Assembly (NCBI GenBank): GCA_016928055.1
Contig: JAFGLM010000030.1
Coordinates: 1-64,000 of the forward strand
Source: Gammaproteobacteria bacterium
GTDB taxonomy: Bacteria > Pseudomonadota > Gammaproteobacteria > HTCC5015
DNA length: 64,000 nucleotides
Direction of reading: 5' to 3'
Each line of letters begins with the position of its first letter. Positions within the stretch are counted from its first letter, which is position 1. Of this stretch, positions 1 to 10,177 are shown piece by piece. Under the pieces are notes generated by a model. That model had not been told where the DNA came from. It saw only the letters and a list, made by a program, of their open reading frames with translations, and searched no databases. The position numbers and the translations under genes are program-made.

Positions 1-51
1 ACATTTAAAGATGGAATTGAAATCACCAAAGTCAACCAGGTCGCCGCTTGA
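1..51 (+). CDS. Possible 3' end of an unidentified gene
   Basis: The first 51 bases are open in frame 1 and read TFKDGIEITKVNQVAA followed by TGA. The composition looks like ordinary protein, and the gene would converge on nuoN. Only 16 residues are visible, so no family can be named and an open stretch this short could arise by chance. Confidence 0.3.
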   Translation, partial: TFKDGIEITKVNQVAA

Positions 52-84
52 TACTTCATGCTAAACACCAGATTTAACAATAAC

Positions 85-103
85 TCCTCCCGAAGGGGGA
101 GGA
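85..103. terminator. Short GC-rich hairpin downstream of nuoN
   Basis: TCCTCCC at 85-91 pairs with GGGAGGA at 97-103 around a 5-nt loop, giving a 7-bp stem. There is no T-run on the plus-strand side. On the minus-strand side the hairpin is followed by GTTATTGTTAAATC, which is only moderately T-rich. It may be a weak end signal for the nuo operon or for the gene ending at 51. Confidence 0.35.
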
Positions 104-154
104 AACAACAATACGAATGGCTATGTTTGCGGCTACCCAATTAGGTTTTAATCA

Positions 155-295
155 TGACCTATCTCAGAATGTCACGAGTGCAGGTGAGACGAGGCAAAAG
201 TAAACGAAAAAGCGGAGTTTATCGGGGAATAAATGAGCATTTTAAGTGCGCTTTTAACGAAGTATTACCAAACGCAGTAATTCTGAGGTAGGTCA
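155..295. repeat. MITE-like palindromic element with 16-bp terminal inverted repeats
   Basis: TGACCTATCTCAGAAT at 155-170 is the inverted copy of bases 280-295, with one mismatch (T/C at the seventh position). The interior is also symmetrical: AAAAGCGGAG is answered by GTGCGCTTTT, and TTTAT/ATAAA flank a central loop CGGGGA near 223-228, almost exactly mid-element. The whole 141 bp can therefore fold as one long imperfect hairpin. It encodes no protein. The right-hand repeat contains the nuoN stop codon at 293-295. I saw no target-site duplication and no second copy in this window. A non-autonomous mobile element is the simplest reading; a large terminator-type structure is the alternative. 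Confidence 0.6.
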
Positions 296-1735
296 AGCGA
301 ATGCGCTGAAACACCACCCCATCAACACCCCCGGCATTATTCCCAGCCCCAACACCAATAATCCATTCAAACTTAACGCCACTTTCATATCCAGAGGTTT
401 ATCAATCAACAATTCACTTTCAGCCGAATCAAAATACATCAGTTTAATGATGCGTAAATAATAGAAAGCGCCGACTACCGAGAACAGTACGGCGACAATC
501 GCCAACCAGACCAGATCAACTTCCAGCACCGCCCGTAACACCGCCAGCTTGGCATGAAACCCCACCAGCGGCGGCACCCCGGCCAGTGAAAACATAAAGA
601 CCAGCATCATAAATGCAAACCACGGATGTTTTTCATTCAGGCCCTTGTAATCATCCAGATTCTCCGCTTCAAAACCGGCGCGACTCATCAGTATCACCAC
701 GCCAAAAGCCCCGAGTGTCATCAATGCATAGACAATGCTGTAAAACATTGCCGCTGAAAAACCCGCTGCGGTACCCGATAACACACCCATTAAAATAAAA
801 CCGATATGACCGATGGTGGAATACGCCAGCATGCGTTTGATATTGCTTTGTGCAATCGCCACGACATTACCCAGTCCCAGCGACAGCACTGCCAACACGA
901 TGAGCATGCCCTGCCATTCAGCATGCAAGTCTCCCAGCGTACCGACCAGCAAACGCATGGCCATCGCAAAGGCAGCAATCTTCGGCGCCGAACCGACGAA
1001 GACAGTGACCGCAGTGGGTGCACCCTGATAAACATCCGGCACCCACATATGGAACGGCACAGCACCGAGTTTAAACGCAACGCCGACCACAATAAAACTC
1101 AAGGCAAATAACAACACAATACGATCAAACAGTGAATGGGTAACGCTGTCGGCCACCAGTGGAATATCCAGCGAACCGCTGATGCCATATAAAATGGAAA
1201 TTCCATACAACAACATGCCTGATGCAATCGCACCCAACACAAAATATTTCATTGCTGCTTCGGTTGATTGTGCGGAATCGCGATTTAACGCAACCAGGGT
1301 ATAGAGCGATAAGGACATCAATTCCAGACCCAGATACAGCACCAGTAAATGATTAGCCGATATCAATACCATCATACCGAGCATGGCGAACAAGCCCAGT
1401 ACGTAAAACTCACCTTTGTGTAGATCAATCTGTTTTAAATACGGACGCGCATAACAAAATGCTCCGGCGGTCACTACATAAACGGCACACTTTAAAACAA
1501 TCGCCATCGTATCGAGAATAAAACTGCTATTAAAAGCGTATAAGACGGTATCGCTCGGTAATTCCAGCGTCAGCAAGAAGGTAAAAAACAAGCTGAGCTG
1601 CGTAAGATAAAACGTTACATTACGATGTTGCTCTGATAAAAATAAATCAATCACCAGAATCAGGCAGGCAGTGGCCAGCACAAATATTTCCGGTATAAGT
1701 AAAATTAATTCGTTGCTGTCAAAACCATTCATCAC
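293..1735 (-). CDS. nuoN: NADH-quinone oxidoreductase subunit N
   Basis: This is one of the three antiporter-like, proton-pumping membrane subunits of respiratory complex I in the inner membrane. The 480-residue protein is almost wholly hydrophobic, consistent with about 14 helices. It carries the conserved Glu in YLGLEL near residue 138 and the family block FKLGAVPFHMWVPDVYQGAP at about 221-240, with its key Lys. It is the last gene of the nuo operon. The start is GTG at 1735, overlapping the nuoM stop as GTGA; an in-frame ATG follows at once (1732). The stop codon lies inside the inverted repeat of the hairpin element at 155-295. Confidence 0.97.
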   Translation of the reverse strand: MMNGFDSNELILLIPEIFVLATACLILVIDLFLSEQHRNVTFYLTQLSLFFTFLLTLELPSDTVLYAFNSSFILDTMAIVLKCAVYVVTAGAFCYARPYLKQIDLHKGEFYVLGLFAMLGMMVLISANHLLVLYLGLELMSLSLYTLVALNRDSAQSTEAAMKYFVLGAIASGMLLYGISILYGISGSLDIPLVADSVTHSLFDRIVLLFALSFIVVGVAFKLGAVPFHMWVPDVYQGAPTAVTVFVGSAPKIAAFAMAMRLLVGTLGDLHAEWQGMLIVLAVLSLGLGNVVAIAQSNIKRMLAYSTIGHIGFILMGVLSGTAAGFSAAMFYSIVYALMTLGAFGVVILMSRAGFEAENLDDYKGLNEKHPWFAFMMLVFMFSLAGVPPLVGFHAKLAVLRAVLEVDLVWLAIVAVLFSVVGAFYYLRIIKLMYFDSAESELLIDKPLDMKVALSLNGLLVLGLGIMPGVLMGWCFSAFA

Positions 1736-3255
1736 AGTTTACTTTGCAGAATATGTTGCACGAGGTTTTCAATGCTGGGTTGCATAACATCAAGCAGCGG
1801 TTGCGGCCAGACGCCTATTACGATAACCGCAATCGCGAGCAGCGCCAGAATACCAAACTCGCGTTGATCGATATCTTTTAAAGCCGCGACCCGCTCATTG
1901 GCGATATCACCAAACACCACGCGTTTGATCATCCATAAGGTATAGGATGCACCCAACACCAATGTAGTAGCAGCGGGTATGGCATACCAGAGACTGACCT
2001 TAAAGCTGGCCAGTATGACCAGAAACTCCCCAACAAAACCCGAAGTACCCGGTAACCCTGTATTAGCCAAGGCAAACAAAACCATAAACGCAGCAAACAC
2101 CGGCATACTGTTCGCAACGCCACCGTAATCGCCGATCAGGCGCGTATGCATACGGTCGTATAAAACGCCAACGCATAAAAACAGCGCAGCCGAGACAAAA
2201 CCATGCGAGACCATTTGCACCATCGCACCCTGTAACCCTAGAATTGCCGTGGCGGTTTTATCCGCCGGCGCAACATCCGCCAGCATGGCAAACATCACAA
2301 AAGCACCAAGCGTGACAAAACCCATATGCGCAATTGAAGAATAAGCAATCAGTTTTTTCAGGTCTTTCTGTGCCAGCGCAACAAATCCGACATAAACTAC
2401 GGCGACTAAGGACAGCACAATCACCAAACCGCTCAGTTGCAGGCAGGCATCCGGAGTAATTGGCAGCGCAAACCGCAGAAAACCGTAAGCGCCGATTTTC
2501 AATGTGATCGCCGCCAGTATCACTGAGCCGCCGGTCGGTGCTTCAACATGCGCGTCCGGTAACCAGGTATGCAGCGGAAACATCGGCACCTTGACACCAA
2601 AGGCGAATAGAAAGGCGAGAAAAATCCACAATTGCTGCGTTGCACCCAAAGGCAGTTGATGAAATTCAAGAATCTCAAAACCGCCGCTTTGCAAATGCAG
2701 ATAAATCAACGCCAGCAAAAATAGCACCGAACCGAAAAAGGTATACAGAAAAAACTTCAAGGTCGCGTAAATCCGGTTTGGCCCACCCCAGACACCGATA
2801 ATCAGGAACATCGGGATCAGCATTGCCTCAAAGAAAACGTAAAACAAAATAGCATCGAGCGCGGCAAACACGCCGATCATCAAACCTTCCATAATCAGAA
2901 ACGCCGCCAAGTACTGCGCGACGCGTTTCTGTATCACTTGCCAACCAGCCGCGACCACCAACAAAGTCATCAGGGCGGTCAGCACAATCAGCGGTAGGGC
3001 GATACCATCAATACCGAGGTGATAAAAAATATTCAGACCGGCGATCCATGGCTGCTGTTCGATAAACTGCATAGCAGACTGCGTGTTATCGAAATAACCG
3101 TACAAAGGAATACAAAGATAGAAAGTCAGCAGCGTTACTGCCAAGGCGGTGATTTTCGCCGCCGAACGAAAACGTTCGCCCAATGCCAGCACAACCATGC
3201 CGCCGGCTATCGGTAACCAGATCAGTAAACTAAGTAATGGCCAGTTTTCTAGCAT
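1732..3255 (-). CDS. nuoM: NADH-quinone oxidoreductase subunit M
   Basis: This 507-residue antiporter-like subunit of complex I carries one of the proton channels in the membrane arm. It shows the family signature KVPMFPLHTWLPDAHVEAP around residue 230 and the KKLIAYSSIAHMGF block further on, and it is hydrophobic throughout with about 14 predicted helices. The length matches the usual NuoM size of about 500 residues. It lies 7 bases after nuoL and overlaps nuoN by 4 bases, as expected for coupled translation in one operon. Confidence 0.97.
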   Translation of the reverse strand: MLENWPLLSLLIWLPIAGGMVVLALGERFRSAAKITALAVTLLTFYLCIPLYGYFDNTQSAMQFIEQQPWIAGLNIFYHLGIDGIALPLIVLTALMTLLVVAAGWQVIQKRVAQYLAAFLIMEGLMIGVFAALDAILFYVFFEAMLIPMFLIIGVWGGPNRIYATLKFFLYTFFGSVLFLLALIYLHLQSGGFEILEFHQLPLGATQQLWIFLAFLFAFGVKVPMFPLHTWLPDAHVEAPTGGSVILAAITLKIGAYGFLRFALPITPDACLQLSGLVIVLSLVAVVYVGFVALAQKDLKKLIAYSSIAHMGFVTLGAFVMFAMLADVAPADKTATAILGLQGAMVQMVSHGFVSAALFLCVGVLYDRMHTRLIGDYGGVANSMPVFAAFMVLFALANTGLPGTSGFVGEFLVILASFKVSLWYAIPAATTLVLGASYTLWMIKRVVFGDIANERVAALKDIDQREFGILALLAIAVIVIGVWPQPLLDVMQPSIENLVQHILQSKL

Positions 3256-3262
3256 ACACGCA

Positions 3263-5215
3263 TCATCTCAAGTACATCCAGCCAAGTAATAACAATAAAC
3301 CTACGATCATCGCAAATGCGTAGTGAAACAGATAACCGCTTTGCACATTGCGCAACCGATCAGCACCGCGCGTGATTAAACGGGCGCTGCCGTTGATAAT
3401 GATGCCGTCGATTATAAAGGCATCGCCGAAACGCCACAGCCGGTCTGCCAGGGCACGACTGCCGGCAGCTATGCCGTTCTGATAAATTTCATCAACCCAG
3501 TATTTACGTCGCAGAATATGATGCAAAGGTAATAAAGCGGTTTTAATTTTAGCCGGCCATTGCGGCTGTTTGATATACAGCCACCAGGCGGTAAAAACAC
3601 CGGCCGCCGCCAGATACAAAGCCGGGCTTTGCAGAGAATGAAAGGTATAACTTATTACACCGTGAAATTCCGGATGTGCTTTTAAGAGTGTGTTATGTAT
3701 ATTGAATACCACTAATGCATTACGCAATAAATCACCGAACAATAACGGTTTGACGGTCAAAGCGCCGACCAACACGGAGGGGATAGCCAACAAAATAAGC
3801 GGTATCGTCACAACATGGGGTGATTCTTTAATCTGCGCCGCAGTGTGCGCGTCGAAGCGCGGCTGACCGTGAAAAGTCAGGAAAATCATACGGAATGTGT
3901 AAAGTGCAGTTACAAATACACCAACGACAACACAAAATTCTGCAACGCCGGCACCCCATAATTTTGAATGACCGACCACTTCGATAATCATATCCTTGGA
4001 ATAAAAACCGGACAGCCCGGGAAAACCGATCAACGCCAACGCACCGATCAAACAGGTCCAGTAAGTCACCGGCATTAACTTACGCAATCCGCCCATGCGT
4101 CGCATATCCTGTTCGTGATGCAAGGCGATAATGACAGAACCGGCGGCTAGAAATAATAAAGCCTTGAAAAAAGCGTGCGTCATTAAATGAAAAATCGCCG
4201 CCGAATAAGCGGAAGCACCCAACGCCACCACCATGTAGCCAAGTTGCGATAACGTTGAATAGGCGATTACACGTTTGATATCGTGTTGCACGATGCCGAC
4301 CATACCCATTAACAAAGCTGTCAGGGCGCCGATCACCAGAATAAAAGACAGCGCGGTTTCGGAATATTCAAACAGCGGTGACATCCGCGCAACCATAAAG
4401 ACACCGGCAGTGACCATGGTCGCCGCATGGATCAATGCTGAGATCGGTGTCGGGCCTTCCATTGAATCGGGCAACCAGATATGCAACGGTACCTGTGCTG
4501 ATTTTCCCATCGCGCCGATAAACAGAAAAATACAGATCAATGTCAGCATCGAGCCACTGCCGTCGCCCAAACCAACGACATTGAGTTCAGCAATCACCGG
4601 GGCCTGTTGAAATACGGTTTGATAATCCAGACTACCGCTAACGGCAAAGATGGCAGCGATGCCGAGAATAAAACCGAAGTCGCCGACCCGGTTAATTAAA
4701 AATGCCTTGAGTCCGGCAGCGGTTGCAGTCGGCCGTTTAAACCAGAAGCCGATCAATAAATACGATGCCAGCCCGACCGCTTCCCAACCGAAAAACAGTT
4801 GCAGGAAGTTATTCGACATCACCAGCATCAGCATGGCGAAAGTAAACATCGAGATATAACTGAAAAAACGGTTATAGCCCGGATCATCGCGCATATAGCC
4901 GATGGTGTAGATATGCACCAGTAACGAAATGAAGCTGACCACGGTGATCATCAATGCGGTCAGACCATCGATTAGAAATCCGATTTCCAGTGACAGACCG
5001 CCGAGCGACGCCCACTGATAAACACTGCCGTTATAAACCGGCGCATGCTGCAGGGTGACATTGAAAAGCACGAACAGCGACAGAACGAATGCAATCGCAA
5101 CACCGGTAATGGCAATGCTGTGCGCCGCCACGCGTGACAGACGAGAACAACCCAGCCCGACGATAATCGCGCCGATGAGCGAGAATAAAACAATACTGAG
5201 ATAAATATACTGCAT
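3263..5215 (-). CDS. nuoL: NADH-quinone oxidoreductase subunit L
   Basis: This is the largest antiporter-like subunit of complex I, placed at the far end of the membrane arm. In this family the C-terminal amphipathic helix runs along the arm. The 650-residue product shows SAQVPLHIWLPDSMEGPTPI and HDIKRVIAYSTLSQLGYM, both typical of NuoL. The C-terminal third holds a polar stretch (KIKTALLPLHHILRRKYWVDE) and a last hydrophobic helix. It starts with ATG 12 bases after the nuoK stop. Confidence 0.97.
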   Translation of the reverse strand: MQYIYLSIVLFSLIGAIIVGLGCSRLSRVAAHSIAITGVAIAFVLSLFVLFNVTLQHAPVYNGSVYQWASLGGLSLEIGFLIDGLTALMITVVSFISLLVHIYTIGYMRDDPGYNRFFSYISMFTFAMLMLVMSNNFLQLFFGWEAVGLASYLLIGFWFKRPTATAAGLKAFLINRVGDFGFILGIAAIFAVSGSLDYQTVFQQAPVIAELNVVGLGDGSGSMLTLICIFLFIGAMGKSAQVPLHIWLPDSMEGPTPISALIHAATMVTAGVFMVARMSPLFEYSETALSFILVIGALTALLMGMVGIVQHDIKRVIAYSTLSQLGYMVVALGASAYSAAIFHLMTHAFFKALLFLAAGSVIIALHHEQDMRRMGGLRKLMPVTYWTCLIGALALIGFPGLSGFYSKDMIIEVVGHSKLWGAGVAEFCVVVGVFVTALYTFRMIFLTFHGQPRFDAHTAAQIKESPHVVTIPLILLAIPSVLVGALTVKPLLFGDLLRNALVVFNIHNTLLKAHPEFHGVISYTFHSLQSPALYLAAAGVFTAWWLYIKQPQWPAKIKTALLPLHHILRRKYWVDEIYQNGIAAGSRALADRLWRFGDAFIIDGIIINGSARLITRGADRLRNVQSGYLFHYAFAMIVGLLLLLGWMYLR

Positions 5216-5227
5216 TAATTTTTTCTA

Positions 5228-5539
5228 TTACTTCTTCAATTCATTTAAATCAGACACATTAATACTGCGATGACTGCGGAATAACACCACCAGTATCGCC
5301 AGACCGATAGCAGCTTCAGCAGCAGCAACGGTTAAAATAAAGAATACAAATATCTGGCCGGCACTATCCTGCAGAAAATGCGAGAAGGCGACAAAATTGA
5401 TATTGACGGCCAGCAACATCAGTTCAATCGACATTAATAAAACAATGGCGTTTTTACGATTGATAAAAATACCGGCGATGCCGATCGCAAACAATGCGGC
5501 GGCCAGCGTCAGATAATGCGCCAGCGAAATTGCAAACAT
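5228..5539 (-). CDS. nuoK: NADH-quinone oxidoreductase subunit K
   Basis: This small (103 aa) three-helix membrane subunit of complex I belongs to the MrpC-like family. The sequence has the expected helices, including [20 protein letters not shown] with the conserved membrane Glu, and a second Glu in [11 protein letters not shown]; in the family both take part in proton transfer. The length is normal. Its ATG overlaps the nuoJ stop by one base (TAATG), so its translation is probably coupled. Confidence 0.97.
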   Translation of the reverse strand: MFAISLAHYLTLAAALFAIGIAGIFINRKNAIVLLMSIELMLLAVNINFVAFSHFLQDSAGQIFVFFILTVAAAEAAIGLAILVVLFRSHRSINVSDLNELKK

Positions 5540-6180
5540 TATTCTTCCGCCTCCATTTTAACGATGCGCAAACGATCTTGTTTGCGTACCTGTATCTGTT
5601 GCGCGGGGTTCTGTCTTTTGGTGTCAGTCCGTTTACGCAAAGCCAGGCTGATGGCGGCTATAATTGCCACCAGCAAAATTACCGCAGCTATTTCAAACGG
5701 ATATAAATAATCTGTGAATATTGCACGACCCAGCATTTCGGTATTGCTGTACTCGGCGGCAGCCGGTGCCGGGTAAGCAAAATTTTTCTGCGCAAAATAA
5801 TTCGGCCCTATGGTGAGAACAGAATCCTGTAATCCAAAATGATTGGGGCCGACAATAATAATCATCTGCACAAACAGCGCCAATGCAATCAATATGCCGA
5901 CCGGCACGTATTGCACAAAACCTTCGCGCAGGCTTTCGATATTGATGTTCAGCAACATTACAACAAATAAAAACAATACCATCACCGCGCCAACGTAGAC
6001 CAGCACCAACACAATGGCAAGAAACTCGGCTTCCAGCATCAGCCAGAGTACGGACGTACAGATAAACGTTAACACCAGAAACAGGGCGGCATGTACCGGA
6101 TTGCGCACGGTAATCACGCGCAACGCCGCCACCAGCATCATGACAGCAAAAAGATAAAAAATGACCTGCACAAAACTCAT
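5539..6180 (-). CDS. nuoJ: NADH-quinone oxidoreductase subunit J
   Basis: This membrane-arm subunit has 213 residues. It contains about five hydrophobic helices, with the family-typical [20 protein letters not shown] near residues 60-80. The C-terminus is a charged cytoplasmic tail rich in Lys and Arg. It lies between nuoI (14-base gap) and nuoK (one-base overlap), the invariant order in proteobacterial nuo operons. Confidence 0.96.
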   Translation of the reverse strand: MSFVQVIFYLFAVMMLVAALRVITVRNPVHAALFLVLTFICTSVLWLMLEAEFLAIVLVLVYVGAVMVLFLFVVMLLNINIESLREGFVQYVPVGILIALALFVQMIIIVGPNHFGLQDSVLTIGPNYFAQKNFAYPAPAAAEYSNTEMLGRAIFTDYLYPFEIAAVILLVAIIAAISLALRKRTDTKRQNPAQQIQVRKQDRLRIVKMEAEE

Positions 6181-6194
6181 AACATAGATTCGCT

Positions 6195-6686
6195 TTAACG
6201 ATACTTCGACTCGGTTTGACGATCAGTTGCGATCTCTTCTTCAAAACGATCGCCCAGCTTCAGTAAATCCAGTTTGCGAATGACCTGCTGACCTCGCTCT
6301 TCAAAATGAAAATCATGAAAACGCGTTAGCACCACAGCATCGACCGGACAGGCTTCTTCACAAAAACCACAATAAACACATTTAAATAAATCGATATCAT
6401 AACGGGTGGTACGCCGCGTACCGTCTTCCCTTTCTTCGGAATCAATCGTGATTGCCAACGCCGGACACACCGCTTCGCATAATTTACAGGCAATGCAACG
6501 CTCCTCACCATTGGGGTATCGGCGCAACGCGTGCAAACCACGATAACGCGGTGATTTGGGTGTGCGTTCTTCCGGAAAGCGAATGGTAAATTTGCGCGCA
6601 AAAAAGTAACGCCCGGTCACGCGCAGGCCCTGGAATAATTCCCAGAAGAAAAAACTTTTCAGCCAGCTTATTAAACGTCGTTTCAT
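6195..6686 (-). CDS. nuoI: NADH-quinone oxidoreductase subunit I (two 4Fe-4S clusters)
   Basis: This is the ferredoxin-like subunit of the hydrophilic arm that passes electrons along clusters N6a and N6b. Both cluster motifs are intact: [12 protein letters not shown] and [13 protein letters not shown] place the start at the ATG at 6686 ([20 protein letters not shown]), which gives 163 residues, close to the usual size, and has AGGA a few bases upstream. A longer open frame runs to 6740 but would overlap nuoH by 47 bases and adds a non-conserved Arg-rich stretch. Confidence 0.96.
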   Translation of the reverse strand: MKRRLISWLKSFFFWELFQGLRVTGRYFFARKFTIRFPEERTPKSPRYRGLHALRRYPNGEERCIACKLCEAVCPALAITIDSEEREDGTRRTTRYDIDLFKCVYCGFCEEACPVDAVVLTRFHDFHFEERGQQVIRKLDLLKLGDRFEEEIATDRQTESKYR

Positions 6687-6693
6687 CCTGTTC

Positions 6694-7782
6694 CTAATTA
6701 AACCACGGCGGCAATTTAAAATACGCCGCCAGACCTTCAATCACCAACCAAACAATGGTGATCGGTAAAAATACTTTCCAGCCCAGACGCATAATCTGGT
6801 CGTAGCGATAACGTGGGAAAGTGGCGCGAAACCACAAATAATTGAACATAAAGAACGCGGTTTTAAAAATGAGCCAGTGTATGCCGTGACCCAACAACAA
6901 ACCGATGACCGGAATTGCAAAAACGCTGTCCGGCACGATGCCCTGCAACGGCGATAACCAGCCACCGAGGAACATAATGGCGATCAGTGCGCTGATTAAA
7001 ATCATGTTGGCATATTCGGCCAGGAAAAACATGGCAAAGGTGATGCCGGAATATTCAACATGAAAACCGGCAACAATTTCAGATTCACCTTCAACCACAT
7101 CAAACGGTGCGCGATTGGTTTCTGCAATACCGGAAATCATGTAAACAAAAAACAACGGCAACAAAGGCAACAGATGCCAATGCAGAATGCCGCCGTTCTG
7201 CGAGTGCACAATGTGACCCAGATTCAAACTGCCGCTGATCATCAACACACCGACCAGCGCAAAACCCATAGCGATTTCATAGGCGACCATTTGTGCCGCG
7301 GATCGCATAGCACCCAGGAATGCATATTTGGAATTGGATGCCCAACCGGCAAGGATAACACCGTAAACCGTAACCGAACTCACCGCCAGTATATAAAGGA
7401 GTCCGGCATCAATGTTGGCGATTGACAAACCCTCATCGAACGGAATAACGACCCACGCTGCCAATGATGGACCCAATACTAATACCGGTGCGCTTAAGAA
7501 TAGAAAACGGTCGGCATTGGTCGGCAGGATAACTTCCTTGAACATAAGTTTTATTGCATCAGCAAACGGTTGCAGCAAGCCATGGTAACCGACCCGGTTC
7601 GGCCCAAGACGCACTTGCATAAAACCAATAACCTTGCGTTCGGCTAATGTGTAATACGCCACTGCCAGCATCAGCGGTATCATCACCAGTAATATTTTGC
7701 CGGTGTTCCACAGCAATAAGCGCCAACCTCCTGGCAATAACTGCCACCAGCCCAATACGCTTTGCATGGCCTGATCGATCAT
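6694..7782 (-). CDS. nuoH: NADH-quinone oxidoreductase subunit H
   Basis: This 362-residue membrane subunit lies at the junction of the two arms of complex I and forms part of the quinone chamber. Family blocks are visible: [19 protein letters not shown] near residue 47, and [20 protein letters not shown], the acidic loop lining the quinone site. [20 protein letters not shown] lies near the C-terminus. About eight helices are expected. It starts at ATG 7782 and overlaps the nuoG stop by four bases. Confidence 0.97.
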   Translation of the reverse strand: MIDQAMQSVLGWWQLLPGGWRLLLWNTGKILLVMIPLMLAVAYYTLAERKVIGFMQVRLGPNRVGYHGLLQPFADAIKLMFKEVILPTNADRFLFLSAPVLVLGPSLAAWVVIPFDEGLSIANIDAGLLYILAVSSVTVYGVILAGWASNSKYAFLGAMRSAAQMVAYEIAMGFALVGVLMISGSLNLGHIVHSQNGGILHWHLLPLLPLFFVYMISGIAETNRAPFDVVEGESEIVAGFHVEYSGITFAMFFLAEYANMILISALIAIMFLGGWLSPLQGIVPDSVFAIPVIGLLLGHGIHWLIFKTAFFMFNYLWFRATFPRYRYDQIMRLGWKVFLPITIVWLVIEGLAAYFKLPPWFN

Positions 7783-10169
7783 GATGCGCTGACCTCGATA
7801 TCGCCAAACGCCGGACCTAACGCTTCGGTACCGGGCACACCTAAACCGATCCAGATACAGCCTTCCGGAATCGCTTCATTAAGTTGCAGGGAGAATTCAA
7901 TGGTGTTGCCGTTTTGCGTAACGCTGACATATTCACTGGTTTCCAGTTTATATTCAGCCGCGGTTTGCGGATGTATCGATGCTTTGTCCGCTTCCATGCC
8001 ATCGATGGTTTGCTGCAAAGGCAATGAACGACGCACAACAGCATCAGTACTGTAAATCGGAATATCGGCAATGCGTTGCAGTCGTCTATTGTGCGCAGAA
8101 AAATCGTGTTGCGGTAATTTGATATTGGCAACGGTGTTATTTAACACCACATTGCGACATTGCTCCCGCAGCACTTTACTAATCGCTGCAGCGCTGTTGA
8201 AAGCGAGATCGGAAACATTTAAACGATCCGCCAGCAAACGTAAAATTTTCCAGCCGGGTTGCGCATCATCCTGAATTTTTGCCGCCGCAGTAAAACTTTG
8301 CCAACGTCCCTCGGCGTTGATATAAGTGCCGTCGGTTTCTGCGAAACTCGCCAGTGGCAACAATATATCAGCGTATTCACGCATAGTCGGGCTGGCAAAA
8401 TTGCTAATGGCGATTATGGCTTCAGCTTCATGCATGGCGCGATGCGCGGTAGCGGTATCCCATGCCTCCAGCTCCGGCTCAACATTGAACAACAGATAGG
8501 CTCTACGTGCCGATTGCAGCATCTTGTGCGCAGACAATCCCGGCTGCTCATCCGCCGTGCCGGCAACTTTTCGATGTGGCAATGCACCGGCCAGACAGGC
8601 ACCGGTCGCGTTTGCGCCAATATGGATTGTGCCGAAACTCACACTGGCAAGACTGGCGATGCAATGACTTAAGGCCACGATATAACTATAAAGCGGTGAC
8701 AGGCTGGCCTGCGAACCGATCAGAACCAGAGCTCTGTCCGCCTTATGTAAATTTTCGGCGATGGTCTTTTGCTGTTCATCGACTTCAACCTGTTCGAGCA
8801 AGCCCTGTAATGCATCCGGTACTGCTCTATTGGTTTTCTGCATCAATGCTTTAGCAATGGCCGCCAACTGGATCACAAGATCGTCGCACGTCGCGGCCAG
8901 ATATTGTTCGGCGAGGTGATTTAAATCATAAGCCCGATGATTGACGTACATGATCGCTGCACCGCGCAAAGCCGCTTTACGCAATCGATGCCCCAACAGC
9001 GGTTGATCCTTGCGTGGATTACCACCAACGATCAACACGGCCTGCAAATTTTCTACCGCGTTTAAATCCATTCCCAACCAGGGCGCAACCGGCATGGTTT
9101 CATCATGACTGAAATCGCATTGCTGCAAACGATGATCGATATTGGAACTACCAATGCCACGCAACAGACATTGAAATAAATAATGTTCTTCCAGCGTTGC
9201 GCTGGGGGATATCAATGCACCTATTGTTTCGCTGCCACGTGACGCGATAACACTTTGTAAACGCTCAACTGTTACTTCGATGGCTTCATCCCAGCTGACC
9301 TTACGCCATTTACCTCTTTCCTTGAGCTGTGGTTGTGCAATGCGTTGCTCGGAATAAATACCATGGCAACTGAAACGATCGCGATCAGCCAACCAGGTTT
9401 CATTAATGGCTTCATTTTCTCGCGGCACGGCACGTTGCACTTTACCGCGCAGGGTATGCAGATAAAAATTGGAACCGACGCAATCATGCGGACTGATCAC
9501 AGCATGTTGCGATAATTCCCATGTGCGCGCACTGAAACGATAGGGCTTATTGTTTAGTGCGCCGACCGGACAGACATCAATCACATTACCGGACAGTTCG
9601 GACGCCATGGCTTTTTTAACGTAAGTGCCGATGCGCATGTTTTCACCGCGACCGGTGGCACCCAACTCACGCAGACCGGCAATTTCCTCACCGAAGCGTA
9701 CGCAACGCGTGCAATGAATGCAGCGCGTCATATCGGTGGACACCAATGGCCCTATGTCTTCATCAAAAACCACTCTTTTCGCTTCAGTGAAACGCGATAC
9801 ATCCTTGCCGTAACCCAGCGCCAGATCCTGCAATTCGCATTCGCCGCCCTGATCGCAAATCGGACAATCGAGCGGATGGTTAATCAATAAAAATTCCATC
9901 ACGCCTTTTTGCGCTTCTCTGGCCTGTTCTGAACGCGTTTTGATTTTCATGCCGGCCATCACCGGCGTTGCACAGGCAGCTACCGGCTTCGGTGCTTTTT
10001 CCATTTCAACCAGGCACATACGGCAATTAGCAGCAACCGACAATTTTTTGTGGTAGCAAAACCGCGGAATATGAATACCCGCTTCATCTGCCACCTGAAT
10101 AACAGTTTGACCCTTGCGCGCCTGCAGGGTACGGCCGTCGATTTCAATTGTGATGATGTCGTCAGTCAT
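7779..10169 (-). CDS. nuoG: NADH-quinone oxidoreductase subunit G
   Basis: This large iron-sulphur subunit (796 aa) of the peripheral arm has a 2Fe-2S ferredoxin-like domain at the N-terminus ([15 protein letters not shown], then [10 protein letters not shown]). It is followed by the 4Fe-4S pair [15 protein letters not shown] and [11 protein letters not shown], and a long molybdopterin-oxidoreductase-like domain from about residue 220. That last domain is a vestigial fold in complex I and binds no cofactor. The region after [11 protein letters not shown] does not show a full CxxCxxxC set, so the extra N7 cluster of the E. coli enzyme is probably absent. Confidence 0.96.
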   Translation of the reverse strand: MTDDIITIEIDGRTLQARKGQTVIQVADEAGIHIPRFCYHKKLSVAANCRMCLVEMEKAPKPVAACATPVMAGMKIKTRSEQAREAQKGVMEFLLINHPLDCPICDQGGECELQDLALGYGKDVSRFTEAKRVVFDEDIGPLVSTDMTRCIHCTRCVRFGEEIAGLRELGATGRGENMRIGTYVKKAMASELSGNVIDVCPVGALNNKPYRFSARTWELSQHAVISPHDCVGSNFYLHTLRGKVQRAVPRENEAINETWLADRDRFSCHGIYSEQRIAQPQLKERGKWRKVSWDEAIEVTVERLQSVIASRGSETIGALISPSATLEEHYLFQCLLRGIGSSNIDHRLQQCDFSHDETMPVAPWLGMDLNAVENLQAVLIVGGNPRKDQPLLGHRLRKAALRGAAIMYVNHRAYDLNHLAEQYLAATCDDLVIQLAAIAKALMQKTNRAVPDALQGLLEQVEVDEQQKTIAENLHKADRALVLIGSQASLSPLYSYIVALSHCIASLASVSFGTIHIGANATGACLAGALPHRKVAGTADEQPGLSAHKMLQSARRAYLLFNVEPELEAWDTATAHRAMHEAEAIIAISNFASPTMREYADILLPLASFAETDGTYINAEGRWQSFTAAAKIQDDAQPGWKILRLLADRLNVSDLAFNSAAAISKVLREQCRNVVLNNTVANIKLPQHDFSAHNRRLQRIADIPIYSTDAVVRRSLPLQQTIDGMEADKASIHPQTAAEYKLETSEYVSVTQNGNTIEFSLQLNEAIPEGCIWIGLGVPGTEALGPAFGDIEVSAS

Positions 10170-10177
10170 TACTTAAC

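Noticed and set aside
6687..6740. N-terminal extension of nuoI
   Set aside because: The added residues overlap nuoH, are Arg-rich and non-conserved, and a well-placed AGGA supports the ATG at 6686.
8259..8672. 137-codon frame antisense to nuoG
   Set aside because: Shadow of nuoG; no conserved features.
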